Below, in pieces: positions 44,105 to 53,292 of a stretch of 64,000 nucleotides of DNA. This DNA is from CAYTGR01 sp964437445 (lineage in GTDB: Bacteria; Chloroflexota; Anaerolineae; B4-G1; SLSP01). Positions within the stretch are counted from its first letter, which is position 1. Every line of letters starts with the position of its first letter. Below the pieces are notes generated by a model that had not been told where the DNA came from, searched no databases, and worked only from the letters and a program-made list of their open reading frames with translations. The position numbers and the translations under genes are program-made. The DNA is taken from positions 62,001 through 126,000 of the forward strand of contig CAYTGR010000001.1 in assembly GCA_964437445.1 (NCBI GenBank), in the 5' to 3' direction.

Positions 44105-45654
44105 TTTTGCTTAACTTGAGGTATCCTATTCCATAGGTAGGGTACCTTCAAACGTTTCAGACTGGTTATGATTATATTTTGCACATCCAATAGCAGGGGA
44201 TCCATGTAAATCAATCCCATCCCACCTATCAAAGTCATCAATGATCCAACGATTAGAACATAGCTCCAACTAGGCTGATGAAAAGCAATCCCTACCCAGA
44301 ACCCCATAGCCAGCAATAATAATCGTGCAATCCAAACAGATATTATAAACCCTTTGACCGGTTTAGAAAAACGAATGAGCGCCTGATAGGTCCAACGGTA
44401 AACAATCACAGCGGTGAGGACGGATGTCACAATGCCGGACAATGCTGCCCCCCACAAACCAAACTGGCGCAGCAAGATGACGGTTAAAGGAACCCGCACC
44501 GCACTTTCTGCAACTAACATAAGTGAGCCCTTCAGGATAGGACCTGTGGCGCGGTATAAGTAATTCACTAAGTATGAGCTTCCTACTGAAATGAATTGAA
44601 TGGCGATCAAGCCGGTAAGCAGTGGCCCGCCGTATTGATCAGGACCCACCCACACTGAAATCAAGCTGGCATTTACGGCCAGGTACGCCGCTGCCAATGC
44701 AACGGCCAGTGAAAGTCGTAACGAGTTGATTTGAGCGTAAACTTGCAAGGCGCGGTCGCGTTGGTCAGAAGCAGCCAGGTGAGCAAAACTCCCGTAAGTG
44801 GCAACTCCGATCATATCCACAAGGTTACGGGCCATATCCACGGCTTTGCGGGTGAGGGAAAGCACTGCGGCCGCTTCTGGTCGGATTAAGATAGCAGCCA
44901 AGGCAGTCTCGCTCTGATTCATGGCGGTATAACTTAATCCCCCCAGGGCGGTCGCTGGTGAAATCAAAAAAAATTCACGCAAGATCGCGCGGCGCAGGCA
45001 GAAAGCACCGTGGAGTTCGGTTTTCAATATGGAAAGCGTGAAGATAAAACTCCCGATGATTAAGACGATGGACCGGCTCAGTAATCCTAAAGCAATAGCC
45101 CAGAGTCCAGCGCCAGACAAAACCAATCCCAAAGAAATACCGAATCCAATCAGACTGGAAATAACACCCATCAAATTGATAAAAGTCGTGCGCTGGACTC
45201 CTCGTGAAAACCCCACTACACTGTTATTGGCAATATTCAGAGCTGCTCCTACAGCTCCTACTCTAAAGCACCGTTGTAAAATGAGGGCTTCTTCCCCTGC
45301 TAACCCCATCCAGGTGGGGATAAACGGTGAGAGTAGTATAGCAATCCCTAAAAGGCAGAGACTTATACATACCAACGCTATCATTCCCGTGGCAAAATAT
45401 TCACCAACGGTTTGTGTATCTCCCTTCCCTTGTGCGGCTCCAATTCGTTGGATCATTAGATTGGGCAGGCCTAAATCAAAGGCCTGCATCCAAATCAGGA
45501 TATCACCTGAACCTAACCAGGCGCCATAGAGTCGTGGGCCTATGCTGTGCAAATACAAAGGCATTAACACAATCGCCTGAACGGAGACGATCAGTGTATT
45601 GAAGGTGCTGCCCAGAAACGTGGCCAATGTGGCACGCCGGCGACTGACATTCAT
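44101..45654 (-). CDS. Wzx-type flippase (polysaccharide biosynthesis, MOP superfamily)
   Basis: 517 residues from ATG 45652-45654 (MNVSRRRATLATFLGST); a TTG two codons earlier also opens the frame. Fourteen predicted helices, family traits LYLHSIGPRLYGAWLGSGDILIWMQAFDLGLPNLMIQRIGAAQGKGD in the N-terminal loop region (about residues 32-80) and LVNYLYRATGPILKGSLMLVAESAVRVPLTVILLRQFGLWGAALSGIV later (starting about 376). It carries undecaprenyl-linked repeat units across the membrane. Overlaps Wzy (ATGA), so production is matched. Upstream, 39 nt away, is the Ser/Thr kinase gene. Confidence 0.92.
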   Translation of the reverse strand: MNVSRRRATLATFLGSTFNTLIVSVQAIVLMPLYLHSIGPRLYGAWLGSGDILIWMQAFDLGLPNLMIQRIGAAQGKGDTQTVGEYFATGMIALVCISLCLLGIAILLSPFIPTWMGLAGEEALILQRCFRVGAVGAALNIANNSVVGFSRGVQRTTFINLMGVISSLIGFGISLGLVLSGAGLWAIALGLLSRSIVLIIGSFIFTLSILKTELHGAFCLRRAILREFFLISPATALGGLSYTAMNQSETALAAILIRPEAAAVLSLTRKAVDMARNLVDMIGVATYGSFAHLAASDQRDRALQVYAQINSLRLSLAVALAAAYLAVNASLISVWVGPDQYGGPLLTGLIAIQFISVGSSYLVNYLYRATGPILKGSLMLVAESAVRVPLTVILLRQFGLWGAALSGIVTSVLTAVIVYRWTYQALIRFSKPVKGFIISVWIARLLLLAMGFWVGIAFHQPSWSYVLIVGSLMTLIGGMGLIYMDPLLLDVQNIIITSLKRLKVPYLWNRIPQVKQK

Positions 45655-45699
45655 GACCAAGCGCCGCTCACTATGCTTAACAGGACTGACCGGGAAGGA

Positions 45700-48255
45700 T
45701 TATGGACATTGTTTCAAGCCATCCCTGGCCCATTGATGTTGCGGATTAAGTTGAAGGGCCTTGTCCAAATTGCTCCTGGCTTCGGTGCAATTACGTAGTC
45801 CAATGTATGCCCAGCCCGCCATTGCAAAGGCATCGCTATTGTTGGGGTTCAGTTCTATCCACTGTGAAGCAGTTTCTGCCGCCTGGGTATATTGTTTTAA
45901 GGCATAGTAGGTATTGGCTAATCCACTGTAGGCAGACTCTGTTTCTTTAAGCCTTATTGATTCAGAGAAAGATGCTAATGCGTCTTGGTATTGTTGTAAA
46001 TTATACGATGACCATCCTATCAGACTGTGAGCCGTTGGATCGTTGGGGGCTAAGGCAACCCATTGTCTACAATTTGAAAGTGCTTGTTCGTAATTACCGA
46101 GCGCATAATAAGCAGTCGCCAGGCCCTGATAGGCTCCAGGGGTTTTCTGCAATTCCAGTGACTTAGAAAAGGCCCTGATAGCCTCGTCATAACGTTGCAA
46201 GTTGTAGAGCGCCCAACCTTTATGTAAATGAACCTCTGCATTGTTGGGGGCTATTTGAAGCCATCTCTCACAGCTCTCCAGGGCTTTTTCGTACTGCCTT
46301 AAGCGGAAATAGCAATTTTTTAAGCCAAGGTAAGCATCATCCGTCTCTTGTAGTTCTAAAGAGCGTGAAAAAGCCGCTGCGGCCTCATTGTCTTTCCCTA
46401 AATTGTATAAAGCCCACCCTTTTAAGCGATGCGCATCTGCATTGTCTGGTTCTAACTCAAGCCATTTTTGCACGGCCTCTAATGCTGATTCTGATTGTCC
46501 TAACTTCAGGTAGGAATTCCCCAAGCCACTATAGGCTGATGCGGTAGGTTGTAGTTCTGTTGAATGAGAAAAGGCCTGGCTGGCCTCTTCATGGCGTTGC
46601 AAATTGTATAATGACCACCCGATGATGTTGTGGGCATTTGGATCTTTGGCATTTAACTCAGCCCATTTTTGAGCAGCTGCCAGCGATTGCTCAAATTGAC
46701 TGAGGTTATAATGGCACATACTTAGACCATGATAGGCTTCTGCGGACTCATGTAATTGAATTGATTGAGAAAACGAATCACAGGCCTCGGCATAGCGTTG
46801 CAAGTTAAATAAGGACCAACCCAATGAGGTTTGAGCAGGTTCGTTTTGTGGTTCCAGTTCGGACCACTTTTTGAGTGGTTCTAAGCTCTCTTCATACTTT
46901 TTTAGTGCTTGATAGCTTAATCCCTGGCCCCGGTAGCCTTCTGCATTGGCCGGTTCGAGTGCCACAGCTTTGGTGAATTCTGCCACAGCCTGTTCATAAT
47001 CTCCTGTGTCATAATAAACCCAGCCCAATCCCCGGTGAGCGGCGGGATTATCAGGCTCTTTTTCCAATGCTGCGGCAAAGGCCTCTTTTGCCTCGGGATA
47101 TTGCGTTGCGGCCAGCGCTTGTTGCCCGTCTTGGATCAACTGAGCCACGGTAGGACCTCTGAAAAAGAGTAGATAAATCCCTATGGCCATGACGAGACAT
47201 AAAACCAAGCCTCCGGCGGCGAGCCCTGCCCAGAGCCAGCCTTTGGATTTCTTGCCGGCCGCTGTGGTCGGAGCCGGATACGGAGCGACTCCAGGTGTTA
47301 CAGGCGGAGAGACCATCGTTGGGGCACTACCCATCGGCACCGTCGCCGGCCAGGGTTGGGGGGGCGGTTGGTATCCCGGCGGTAGCACGGCGGTCTGGGC
47401 TTTGGGCGCTTCGGCGGGAGTAGTGCCGCTTAACGCCTCTACAAACGCCCCAGCGCTGGGGAAGCGGTCGGCGGGGCTTTTGGCTAACATTCGCGCCAGC
47501 GCCTGCGCGACAGAGGGTGGCAGCGCCGGGGCCAGCTGGCGCACGTCGGGCGGCAGCAGATTCACCTGCGCATAGAGCAACGAAGCTGTTGTGGGCGAAT
47601 CAAACGGGATGCGGCCGGTGAGCATCTCATAGGCCACAATGCCCAGCGAATACAAATCCGCGCGATAATCCGGGGGCTGGCCCTGAATTTGCTCCGGTGC
47701 CATATATTCAATGGTGCCCAGGACCGAACCGGCTTGCGTGATGCGCGCTGTTGCGCCCGAGCCTTCCATGGCCTTGGCGATCCCAAAATCGGTGATGACG
47801 ACCCGTTCATCAGGCGTGACCATAATATTGGCCGGTTTGATGTCACGGTGGACAAAGCGGCGTTCATGGGCATAATCCAATGCTGCCGCTACCTGTCGTA
47901 GCAGGGCCACGGTGCGCGGCAGCGTTAGTGCCCCTTCTTGCTTGATCATGGCTTCCAGCGAGCGGCCTTCCACAAATTCCATGGCGATAAACAGCTGGCG
48001 GTCTTGCTGGGCTACCTCATAAATGGTGACAATATTGGGATGGCGCAGGTTGGCTGCCACGATGGCTTCCTGTTGAAAGCGCTGGACAAATTCCCAGTCA
48101 TTGGTTAAGTGGGGTTGGAGTACCTTGAGCGCCACATACCGGCGCAGCGAGGGCTGCCACGCTTTGTAGACAACCGACATGCCGCCCCGCCCCAGCTCAT
48201 CCAAGATTTGATATTGTCCTAATGTAGTTCCTATCAATGATCCTGATTGGCTCAT
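45700..48255 (-). CDS. Ser/Thr protein kinase (PknB-type) with external TPR array
   Basis: 851 residues. Kinase domain (about 15-275): GRGGMSVVYKA loop, Lys44 in VALKVL, HRDIKPAN with catalytic Asp138, DFG Asp156, and GTIEYMAPEQ. All key residues are present, so it should be active. Then a Pro/Thr-rich linker, one membrane helix (about 339-364), and about 13 TPR units (370-851). These alternate between a GW(A/S)LYNLQRY.EA..AFS type and a AY.GL...YYAL..YEQAL type, giving a composite repeat of about 67 residues. The TPRs are probably outside the cell and sense or bind something. It sits between Wzx and a TPR protein plus Wzz, so it may control export or chain length by phosphorylation. Start ATG preceded by AGGAGT. 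Confidence 0.93.
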   Translation of the reverse strand: MSQSGSLIGTTLGQYQILDELGRGGMSVVYKAWQPSLRRYVALKVLQPHLTNDWEFVQRFQQEAIVAANLRHPNIVTIYEVAQQDRQLFIAMEFVEGRSLEAMIKQEGALTLPRTVALLRQVAAALDYAHERRFVHRDIKPANIMVTPDERVVITDFGIAKAMEGSGATARITQAGSVLGTIEYMAPEQIQGQPPDYRADLYSLGIVAYEMLTGRIPFDSPTTASLLYAQVNLLPPDVRQLAPALPPSVAQALARMLAKSPADRFPSAGAFVEALSGTTPAEAPKAQTAVLPPGYQPPPQPWPATVPMGSAPTMVSPPVTPGVAPYPAPTTAAGKKSKGWLWAGLAAGGLVLCLVMAIGIYLLFFRGPTVAQLIQDGQQALAATQYPEAKEAFAAALEKEPDNPAAHRGLGWVYYDTGDYEQAVAEFTKAVALEPANAEGYRGQGLSYQALKKYEESLEPLKKWSELEPQNEPAQTSLGWSLFNLQRYAEACDSFSQSIQLHESAEAYHGLSMCHYNLSQFEQSLAAAQKWAELNAKDPNAHNIIGWSLYNLQRHEEASQAFSHSTELQPTASAYSGLGNSYLKLGQSESALEAVQKWLELEPDNADAHRLKGWALYNLGKDNEAAAAFSRSLELQETDDAYLGLKNCYFRLRQYEKALESCERWLQIAPNNAEVHLHKGWALYNLQRYDEAIRAFSKSLELQKTPGAYQGLATAYYALGNYEQALSNCRQWVALAPNDPTAHSLIGWSSYNLQQYQDALASFSESIRLKETESAYSGLANTYYALKQYTQAAETASQWIELNPNNSDAFAMAGWAYIGLRNCTEARSNLDKALQLNPQHQWARDGLKQCP

Positions 48256-48310
48256 GGTAGTACTCCTTGTAACTACAAAAGATTGAACTCTTGCACAAAG
48301 TACAATGTGG

Positions 48311-50011
48311 TTAGGGGCGGGTATCTTCTAGGGTGGTCAGCGCTTCGCGCGCTTGCTGCAAAGTTGGGTTCAAAGCTAAAGCCTTTTGGTATTGTAAACG
48401 AGCTTCCGCCGTTCGCCCGGTCAGACGGTAAAATTCTCCCAAATTGTGATAAACCCATGCCCCTTGAGGAGCTAAAGCAACAGCTATCAGCATCTCTTGC
48501 TCGGCTTCTGCTTCATTTCCATCCCGCTGATAAAGGCCCCACCCGCGCATCAGATGTGCCCCGGCGTGGGTTGGATAGAGGGCCAACGCGGCTTCAAATT
48601 CGGCCATGGCTCTATCCCAATCCCCGGTTTGCCAGAGCCACACCGCCCCATAGTTATAATGACAATCGGCAGCCTCGGCCTGGGTATTGAAGGCTTGCAG
48701 GGCTAAGGCTCGCTCGTAATATTGTAACACCAGCTCCCAATATTGACGATCCTGCATTTGCTGGTAAGTCAGCCCCATCCGGTAATAAACGGTGCTGATT
48801 CCAACCTGCGACAGCGGTTTGTGGAGTGCCCGTTCATACATAGCCAGGGCTGCCGTCCACTCTTTTTGCAGCTCATAGGCCAACCCGGCCTGATACCAGG
48901 CTTCCCCCTGCTCAGGATTGAGCCAAACGGCACGCCCATACCAGGCCATGGCCCCAGGATAGAGATAGGTGCGGGCGCCATTGCCAATACGAATGAAATC
49001 CTGCGCTCTTACCCCACCCCGTTGCCAGGCGGCGATGGCACGCGCTACCGGTTCTGTCTGCCGGTAAGCAGCAGTTGCCGCCGGCACCCATTGCAAATCT
49101 CCCCATCCGGCCTCTAAAGTGACTGTTTCGCTGGCCGGCAGGAGGTCTACTGCCAGCCGCAGCTGGATCTCTCCCTGCCAGTTGCTCAAATCCACGCTGG
49201 CCGGGTACCAGCCCTGTTGTCCGGCCGCGGCGCTCAGAGTGTAGGTAAAAACGACGGTATTGTTCACCCACAATCGGTAACGCACCTGCCCTTCAGCCCC
49301 GGCGGACGAGGATGGCTCCAGCCCCACCCAAAACAGCAGCGCCGTGGGCGTCACCGGTAGGGTCGCGGTGATGAGTAGCTGATCTGGCGCCGTCATCACC
49401 AGGACTGAACGGGTCACAGGCGTGGCCGGTGTCCACCAGTCCCGGCCGGGGGAGGCGGCATTGGGTAAGCCCCAAACGACGGTGGCGGGGACCGGTAAGC
49501 GCTGGATTTCCAGCGCGGGATCTTGGGTCAAGGTATCCGCCGGGAAAATCCCGGCCCGGCCGGCCCAGCGTTCATAGGCCAGTCCCAATTCCCACCAGCC
49601 CAACTGGTCACTGGGCGTCCGGTTGACCACTTGGGAACAATACTTCAGGGCTTCGTCCGGGTGATCCAGCAAGGCCGCGCTGCGACCGGCCCACCGCGCT
49701 GCTTGCCGGCTGCCCGGCGACACCCGCAACGCGGCCTGGAAATGAGCGGCGGCCTCGGCGGTCCATTGCCGGGCCAGTGGAGTGGTCAGCGGCGCCGGCA
49801 GCCACACTCCTGTGTTGGAGTTAAGGTGCGCTGTTTCGGCTTGTAAGGCCTGAACTACTAACCAAACCCCTCGGGTTTGATGGTACAGACCAACCCCCCA
49901 ACGTCCCAAAGGCCAGAGCAAGCCCAGCAGCAACAATAGCCCCCACTGCTTAGGGACTCGAAGTCGGTGGAGGCTTTGCCGGATTGTCCTCATGGCCGCA
50001 TGTTGGCTCAC
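48311..50011 (-). CDS. Membrane-anchored TPR protein
   Basis: 566 residues from a GTG that overlaps the Wzz stop (GTGA); ATG 49991-49993 (MRTIRQS) is the alternative. One N-terminal helix (about 23-43), TPR-like units (about 85-150), a central beta-rich domain (about 165-320, VTRSVLVMTAPDQLLITATLPVT) of unknown type, then regular TPRs (about 350-560: AWYQAGLAYELQKEWTAALAMYERAL, HYNYGAVWLWQTGDWDRAMAEFEAALALYP, YHNLGEFYRLTGRTAEARLQYQKALALNP). Likely a scaffold in the extracytoplasmic space for polysaccharide assembly, as TPR proteins are in several export systems. No enzyme motif. Confidence 0.85.
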   Translation of the reverse strand: MSQHAAMRTIRQSLHRLRVPKQWGLLLLLGLLWPLGRWGVGLYHQTRGVWLVVQALQAETAHLNSNTGVWLPAPLTTPLARQWTAEAAAHFQAALRVSPGSRQAARWAGRSAALLDHPDEALKYCSQVVNRTPSDQLGWWELGLAYERWAGRAGIFPADTLTQDPALEIQRLPVPATVVWGLPNAASPGRDWWTPATPVTRSVLVMTAPDQLLITATLPVTPTALLFWVGLEPSSSAGAEGQVRYRLWVNNTVVFTYTLSAAAGQQGWYPASVDLSNWQGEIQLRLAVDLLPASETVTLEAGWGDLQWVPAATAAYRQTEPVARAIAAWQRGGVRAQDFIRIGNGARTYLYPGAMAWYGRAVWLNPEQGEAWYQAGLAYELQKEWTAALAMYERALHKPLSQVGISTVYYRMGLTYQQMQDRQYWELVLQYYERALALQAFNTQAEAADCHYNYGAVWLWQTGDWDRAMAEFEAALALYPTHAGAHLMRGWGLYQRDGNEAEAEQEMLIAVALAPQGAWVYHNLGEFYRLTGRTAEARLQYQKALALNPTLQQAREALTTLEDTRP

Positions 50012-51093
50012 GCTGAGGGGCTGACCTCCCGAGCGGTATGGTTATCTTGCCACCACACCACCGCCAGCACCGCCGCGACACTGACCATGAATCCCAACGC
50101 CCCTGCGGCGGCGGTGTTGAGCAGCTTGCGCGGGCTGACCGGCACCTCCGGGGGGATGGCCTCACTGGCCAGCAACACGTCGCCGCTCTCTTCGGCGGTG
50201 ATCCGCGCCTCTTCCACTTTACGCGCCAGCGTCAGGTAGGTTTCTTTGACCACATCCCGGGCGCGGGTCAAGCGATCCAGCTCAATGGTGGCCTGTTGGA
50301 CCTGCTGTTGCAAGGTCAAGATCTGTGGTTCCACTGTGGCTAACCGTTGTTCGCTCTCTGTCGACCGCGCTTCCAAGACCTTGACCAGATCATCCAGAAA
50401 GGCGATCTGTTCGGCGGTGCTTTTGCCGGAGAGCACTTCGGGGGACGTGATTTGCAACTGGAGCGGCGCGGAGGCTTGCGCATCAAAGGCTCTGATTTGC
50501 AGGAAGAGCGCCGTCATTTGATCGGCTAAGGTGGTGGTATAGCCGCTGGCCTGACCAGACAGCTGGGCGCGCAAGCTCTGCACATCCTGGATGATATAGG
50601 CAATAGAACGTTGCTCCTGTAAATAATCGGCCTGCATTTTGCGGGCGGAATCCAGCCGATTTTTCAGGATCTCTATCTGGTTCTGGCCCTGGAACGCAAT
50701 CAGGGCCGCCTCGGCAGCCTCCAGTTCGGTCTTGGATTGCTGCAGCTGGGTCTCGAAGAAGGCCAGCTGCTCAGGGCCGCGCCCGTAGATCAGATTGGCC
50801 TGCCGGATGAAAATCTCGGCCCAGGTGTTGGCGATGTGGGCCGCTTCTGCGGGGGTGGGGGCTTTGACGACCAGCCGGACCAAACTGGGATCTGTGCCGG
50901 CCTCGGCGGTGGCTCGTCCCCGCAAGCTCTGCACTGTTTCCAGGTCAGGCAGCTGCGGCGCGACTGTTTGCCACAGGGTGGACAAAACTGCATCGCTGGC
51001 GGCCAGCTCCGGGTAGACTTTGTAGCTCGGCTGGATGTTGCTGACCGTTTGAAACTGCGCATCAAAGTTGATGATATAGCGCGGCTTGGTGAT
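50008..51093 (-). CDS. Wzz-type chain-length determinant / polysaccharide co-polymerase, 5' end missing
   Basis: The frame is open to the gap edge (first visible residues ITKPRYIINFDAQF), giving 361 residues; the N-terminal membrane helix is missing. Central coiled coil (about 120-280: QLQQSKTELEAAEAALIAFQ, EARSTESEQRLATVEPQI, LTRARDVVKETYLTLARKVEEARI), then the Wzz Pro-rich turn IPPEVPVSPRKLLNTAAAGALGFMVSVAAVLAVVWW, the C-terminal helix (about residues 320-345), and a short tail (DNHTAREVSPSA). No kinase domain is fused in the visible part. It sets the modal length of the Wzy product. Overlaps the TPR gene (GTGA). Confidence 0.9.
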   Translation of the reverse strand: MTKPRYIINFDAQFQTVSNIQPSYKVYPELAASDAVLSTLWQTVAPQLPDLETVQSLRGRATAEAGTDPSLVRLVVKAPTPAEAAHIANTWAEIFIRQANLIYGRGPEQLAFFETQLQQSKTELEAAEAALIAFQGQNQIEILKNRLDSARKMQADYLQEQRSIAYIIQDVQSLRAQLSGQASGYTTTLADQMTALFLQIRAFDAQASAPLQLQITSPEVLSGKSTAEQIAFLDDLVKVLEARSTESEQRLATVEPQILTLQQQVQQATIELDRLTRARDVVKETYLTLARKVEEARITAEESGDVLLASEAIPPEVPVSPRKLLNTAAAGALGFMVSVAAVLAVVWWQDNHTAREVSPSA

Positions 51094-51193
51094 NNNNNNN
51101 NNNNNNNNNNNNNNNNNNNNNNNNNNNNNNNNNNNNNNNNNNNNNNNNNNNNNNNNNNNNNNNNNNNNNNNNNNNNNNNNNNNNNNNNNNNNN
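51094..51193. other. Scaffold gap (100 N)
   Basis: Hides the 5' end of the wzz-like gene and whatever separates it from the epimerase that ends at 51241; a tyrosine kinase or further precursor genes could lie here. Confidence 0.99.
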
Positions 51194-51240
51194 CGGCCTG
51201 CGCAGCCTATTTTAGCCTTAGCGGTTGATCTGTCAACTTG

Positions 51241-52224
51241 CTAATCCTGCGCGTTGATCTGGGCCGCCCACTCCCGTTCGGCCTGATACCAGGCCACCAG
51301 GCGGGCGATCCCTTCCTCAAAGCGGACCTCCGGCCGCCAGCCGAGCAGCCGCTCCGCTTTGCCGATGTCGGCCCAGGTGGCCGGGACGTCGGCGGCGTGC
51401 GCCGGCTTGAAGACCAGCTGCGCCGGCCGTCCGACTAACCGCTCCACCAACCGGATGAAGTCCAGTAGCACAACGGGGGCATCGGAGCCCAGGTTGATGA
51501 CCTCGTAACCTACGGGCCGCAGCCCGGCCAGGGTGCCCCGGGCGATGTCATCCACGTAGGTGAAATCGCGCCGCTGCAAGCCATCGCCGTATACGGTGAC
51601 CGGTCGCCCCTCGCTGATCCATTGCACGAAGCGGAACGGGCTCATGTCCGGGCGGCCGGCCGGTCCGTAGACGGTGAAGTAGCGGAAGACGGTCACATCC
51701 AGGCCGTAGAGCGCGTGATAGGTGTAGCAGAGCACCTCGGCGGCCTTTTTGGAAGCAGCGTAGGGCGAGAGGGGGTGGTCGGTGGTTTGCTCCTCCCGGT
51801 AGGGCATGGGATTATTTTTGCCGTACAGGCTGGAAGATGAAGCCAGGACAAACTTGGGGCAGCCGAACTCGCGGCTGAGCTCCAGCAGGTTCAGCGTGCC
51901 GGTGACGTTGGTCTCCAGGTAGACCCAGGGGTTGGTCACCGAATAGCGCACTCCGGCCCGCGCCGCCAGGTTGATGACTGCGGTGAACGGGGTAGCCGTC
52001 GGCTCAAACAGCGCGCGCAGGTCGGCCCGGTCGGTCACGTCCAGCCGGTGGAAAACAAAGCCGGGCTGCGTTTGCAGCTGCGCCAGGCGCCACTCCTTCA
52101 GACGGACATCATAGGCCGCATTGAGGTTATCCACGCCCACGACGGTGTGGCCGGCGGCCAGCAGTTGCGCCGCCACGCGCGAGCCGATGAACCCGGCGCA
52201 ACCGGTGAGCAGATACGTTGCCAT
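51241..52224 (-). CDS. NAD-dependent epimerase/dehydratase (UDP-glucuronate/GlcNAcA 4-epimerase-like)
   Basis: 327 residues, complete. Extended SDR with VTG-equivalent LLTGCAGFIGSRVAAQLL, VGVDNLNAAYDVRLKEWRL (typical of the uronate epimerase group), AARAGVRYSVTNPWVYLETN, ASSSSLYGKNNPMPYREEQ, YAASKKAAEVLCYTYHALYGLDVTVFRYFTVYGPAGRPDM. The catalytic Tyr-Lys is in YAASKK. Uronate 4-epimerases of this type make UDP-GalA or UDP-GalNAcA, fitting the uronate pathway genes just upstream. Separated from these by a spacer of tandem attcgtg words. Confidence 0.92.
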   Translation of the reverse strand: MATYLLTGCAGFIGSRVAAQLLAAGHTVVGVDNLNAAYDVRLKEWRLAQLQTQPGFVFHRLDVTDRADLRALFEPTATPFTAVINLAARAGVRYSVTNPWVYLETNVTGTLNLLELSREFGCPKFVLASSSSLYGKNNPMPYREEQTTDHPLSPYAASKKAAEVLCYTYHALYGLDVTVFRYFTVYGPAGRPDMSPFRFVQWISEGRPVTVYGDGLQRRDFTYVDDIARGTLAGLRPVGYEVINLGSDAPVVLLDFIRLVERLVGRPAQLVFKPAHAADVPATWADIGKAERLLGWRPEVRFEEGIARLVAWYQAEREWAAQINAQD

Positions 52225-52240
52225 GGCTCTCCTTAGTGAA

Positions 52241-52284
52241 CGTATTCGTGTATTCGTGTTTCATTCGTGGTCCCATTCGTGGAC
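52241..52284. repeat. Intergenic attcgtg-word repeat
   Basis: Four attcgtg words (cgtattcgtg, tattcgtg, cattcgtgg, cattcgtgg) at irregular 8- to 14-bp spacing fill most of the 66-bp spacer between the epimerase and the oxidoreductase gene. No regulatory motif is seen. Confidence 0.7.
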
Positions 52285-52290
52285 GGCAAT

Positions 52291-53292
52291 TCACCCTACC
52301 GGCAGGACGTGATGTTCTACTCCCGAGGCCACCAGCGCCTGCGCCAGCTCTAACGCACGCAGGCCATCCGCGCCGGTGACGGCGACCGGGCGTTCGCCCC
52401 GCACGGCCGCCACAAAGGCTTCCTGCTCGGCCCGCAGCGGCTCCTTTTTCGCCACCACATGCCGGATCATGCGCCCCTCGCTGACACCGCGCAAGACCTG
52501 CAAGGTGTCCCAGTCCCCACCGTTGGCCGTGGCGTTTTCGTAGAAGTAGAGGTCTTGCGTCAGGTAATCCACACGGAACATCCCGCGTTCGCCCGTCACA
52601 TAGAGCTCGCGGATTTTGGTCGGCGTCAGCCAGTTGATCGTCAATGTGCCGATGGCCCCATCGCTCAGCCGGATCAGGCCGGTGAGCAGGTCCTCGCGGC
52701 TGCTGTGGAGCCGCCGTTCCGTCTCTGCGTAGACCCGCACCACCTCTGCGCCGCTCACATAACGCATCACATCCAAATCGTGGACGGCTAAGTCAATCAC
52801 CACGCCCACATCGTTAATCCGGGTAGGGAAGGGGCCTTGTCGCCGGGCGTCCAGCTGGAAGACGCGGCCCAATTCCCCGGCCGCTAAGTGCGCCTTGAGG
52901 GCCTGTACCGCCGGGTTGAAGCGCTCAATATGCCCCACCATCAAATGGACACCGGCGGTCGCGGCGGCGTCAATCAATTGCTGGCCCTCGGCCACCCCGC
53001 AGGCGATGGGCTTTTCTACCAGCAGATGGACACCGTGCGCAATCACATCCAGGGCGATGGGCACGTGGAGCGAGGTGGGCACCGCCACTGTGACCAGGTC
53101 CGGCTGCGTCTCCTCCAGCAGCTGGCGGTGATCCGGGTAGGCGCGCGTCCCGTAACGGCGCGCGATGCTTTCGCCTAACGACGCATTGGCATCGGAGACG
53201 CCGACCAACTCCACCTCCGGCATCTCCCAGTAAACCCGCGCGTGGTTGCGCCCCATGGAGCCAACGCCAATCACGGCTGCTTTGAGCGTCAT
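52291..53292 (-). CDS. Gfo/Idh/MocA oxidoreductase (WlbA/WbpB-like)
   Basis: 333 residues. Rossmann start AVIGVGSMGRNHARVYWEMPEVELVGVSD, VAVPTSLHVPIALDVIAHGVHLLVEKPIACGVAEG with the EKP motif, VGHIERFNPAVQAL, and a catalytic-domain INDVGVVIDLAVHDLDVMRYV whose HDLD is the family's His-Asp pair. WlbA/WbpB oxidises C3 of UDP-GlcNAcA to the 3-keto sugar. The two genes upstream in the transcript (aminotransferase and hexapeptide acetyltransferase) complete the three-enzyme set. The UDP-GlcNAc 6-dehydrogenase that feeds it is not in this window. Overlaps the aminotransferase (ATGA). Confidence 0.92.
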   Translation of the reverse strand: MTLKAAVIGVGSMGRNHARVYWEMPEVELVGVSDANASLGESIARRYGTRAYPDHRQLLEETQPDLVTVAVPTSLHVPIALDVIAHGVHLLVEKPIACGVAEGQQLIDAAATAGVHLMVGHIERFNPAVQALKAHLAAGELGRVFQLDARRQGPFPTRINDVGVVIDLAVHDLDVMRYVSGAEVVRVYAETERRLHSSREDLLTGLIRLSDGAIGTLTINWLTPTKIRELYVTGERGMFRVDYLTQDLYFYENATANGGDWDTLQVLRGVSEGRMIRHVVAKKEPLRAEQEAFVAAVRGERPVAVTGADGLRALELAQALVASGVEHHVLPVG

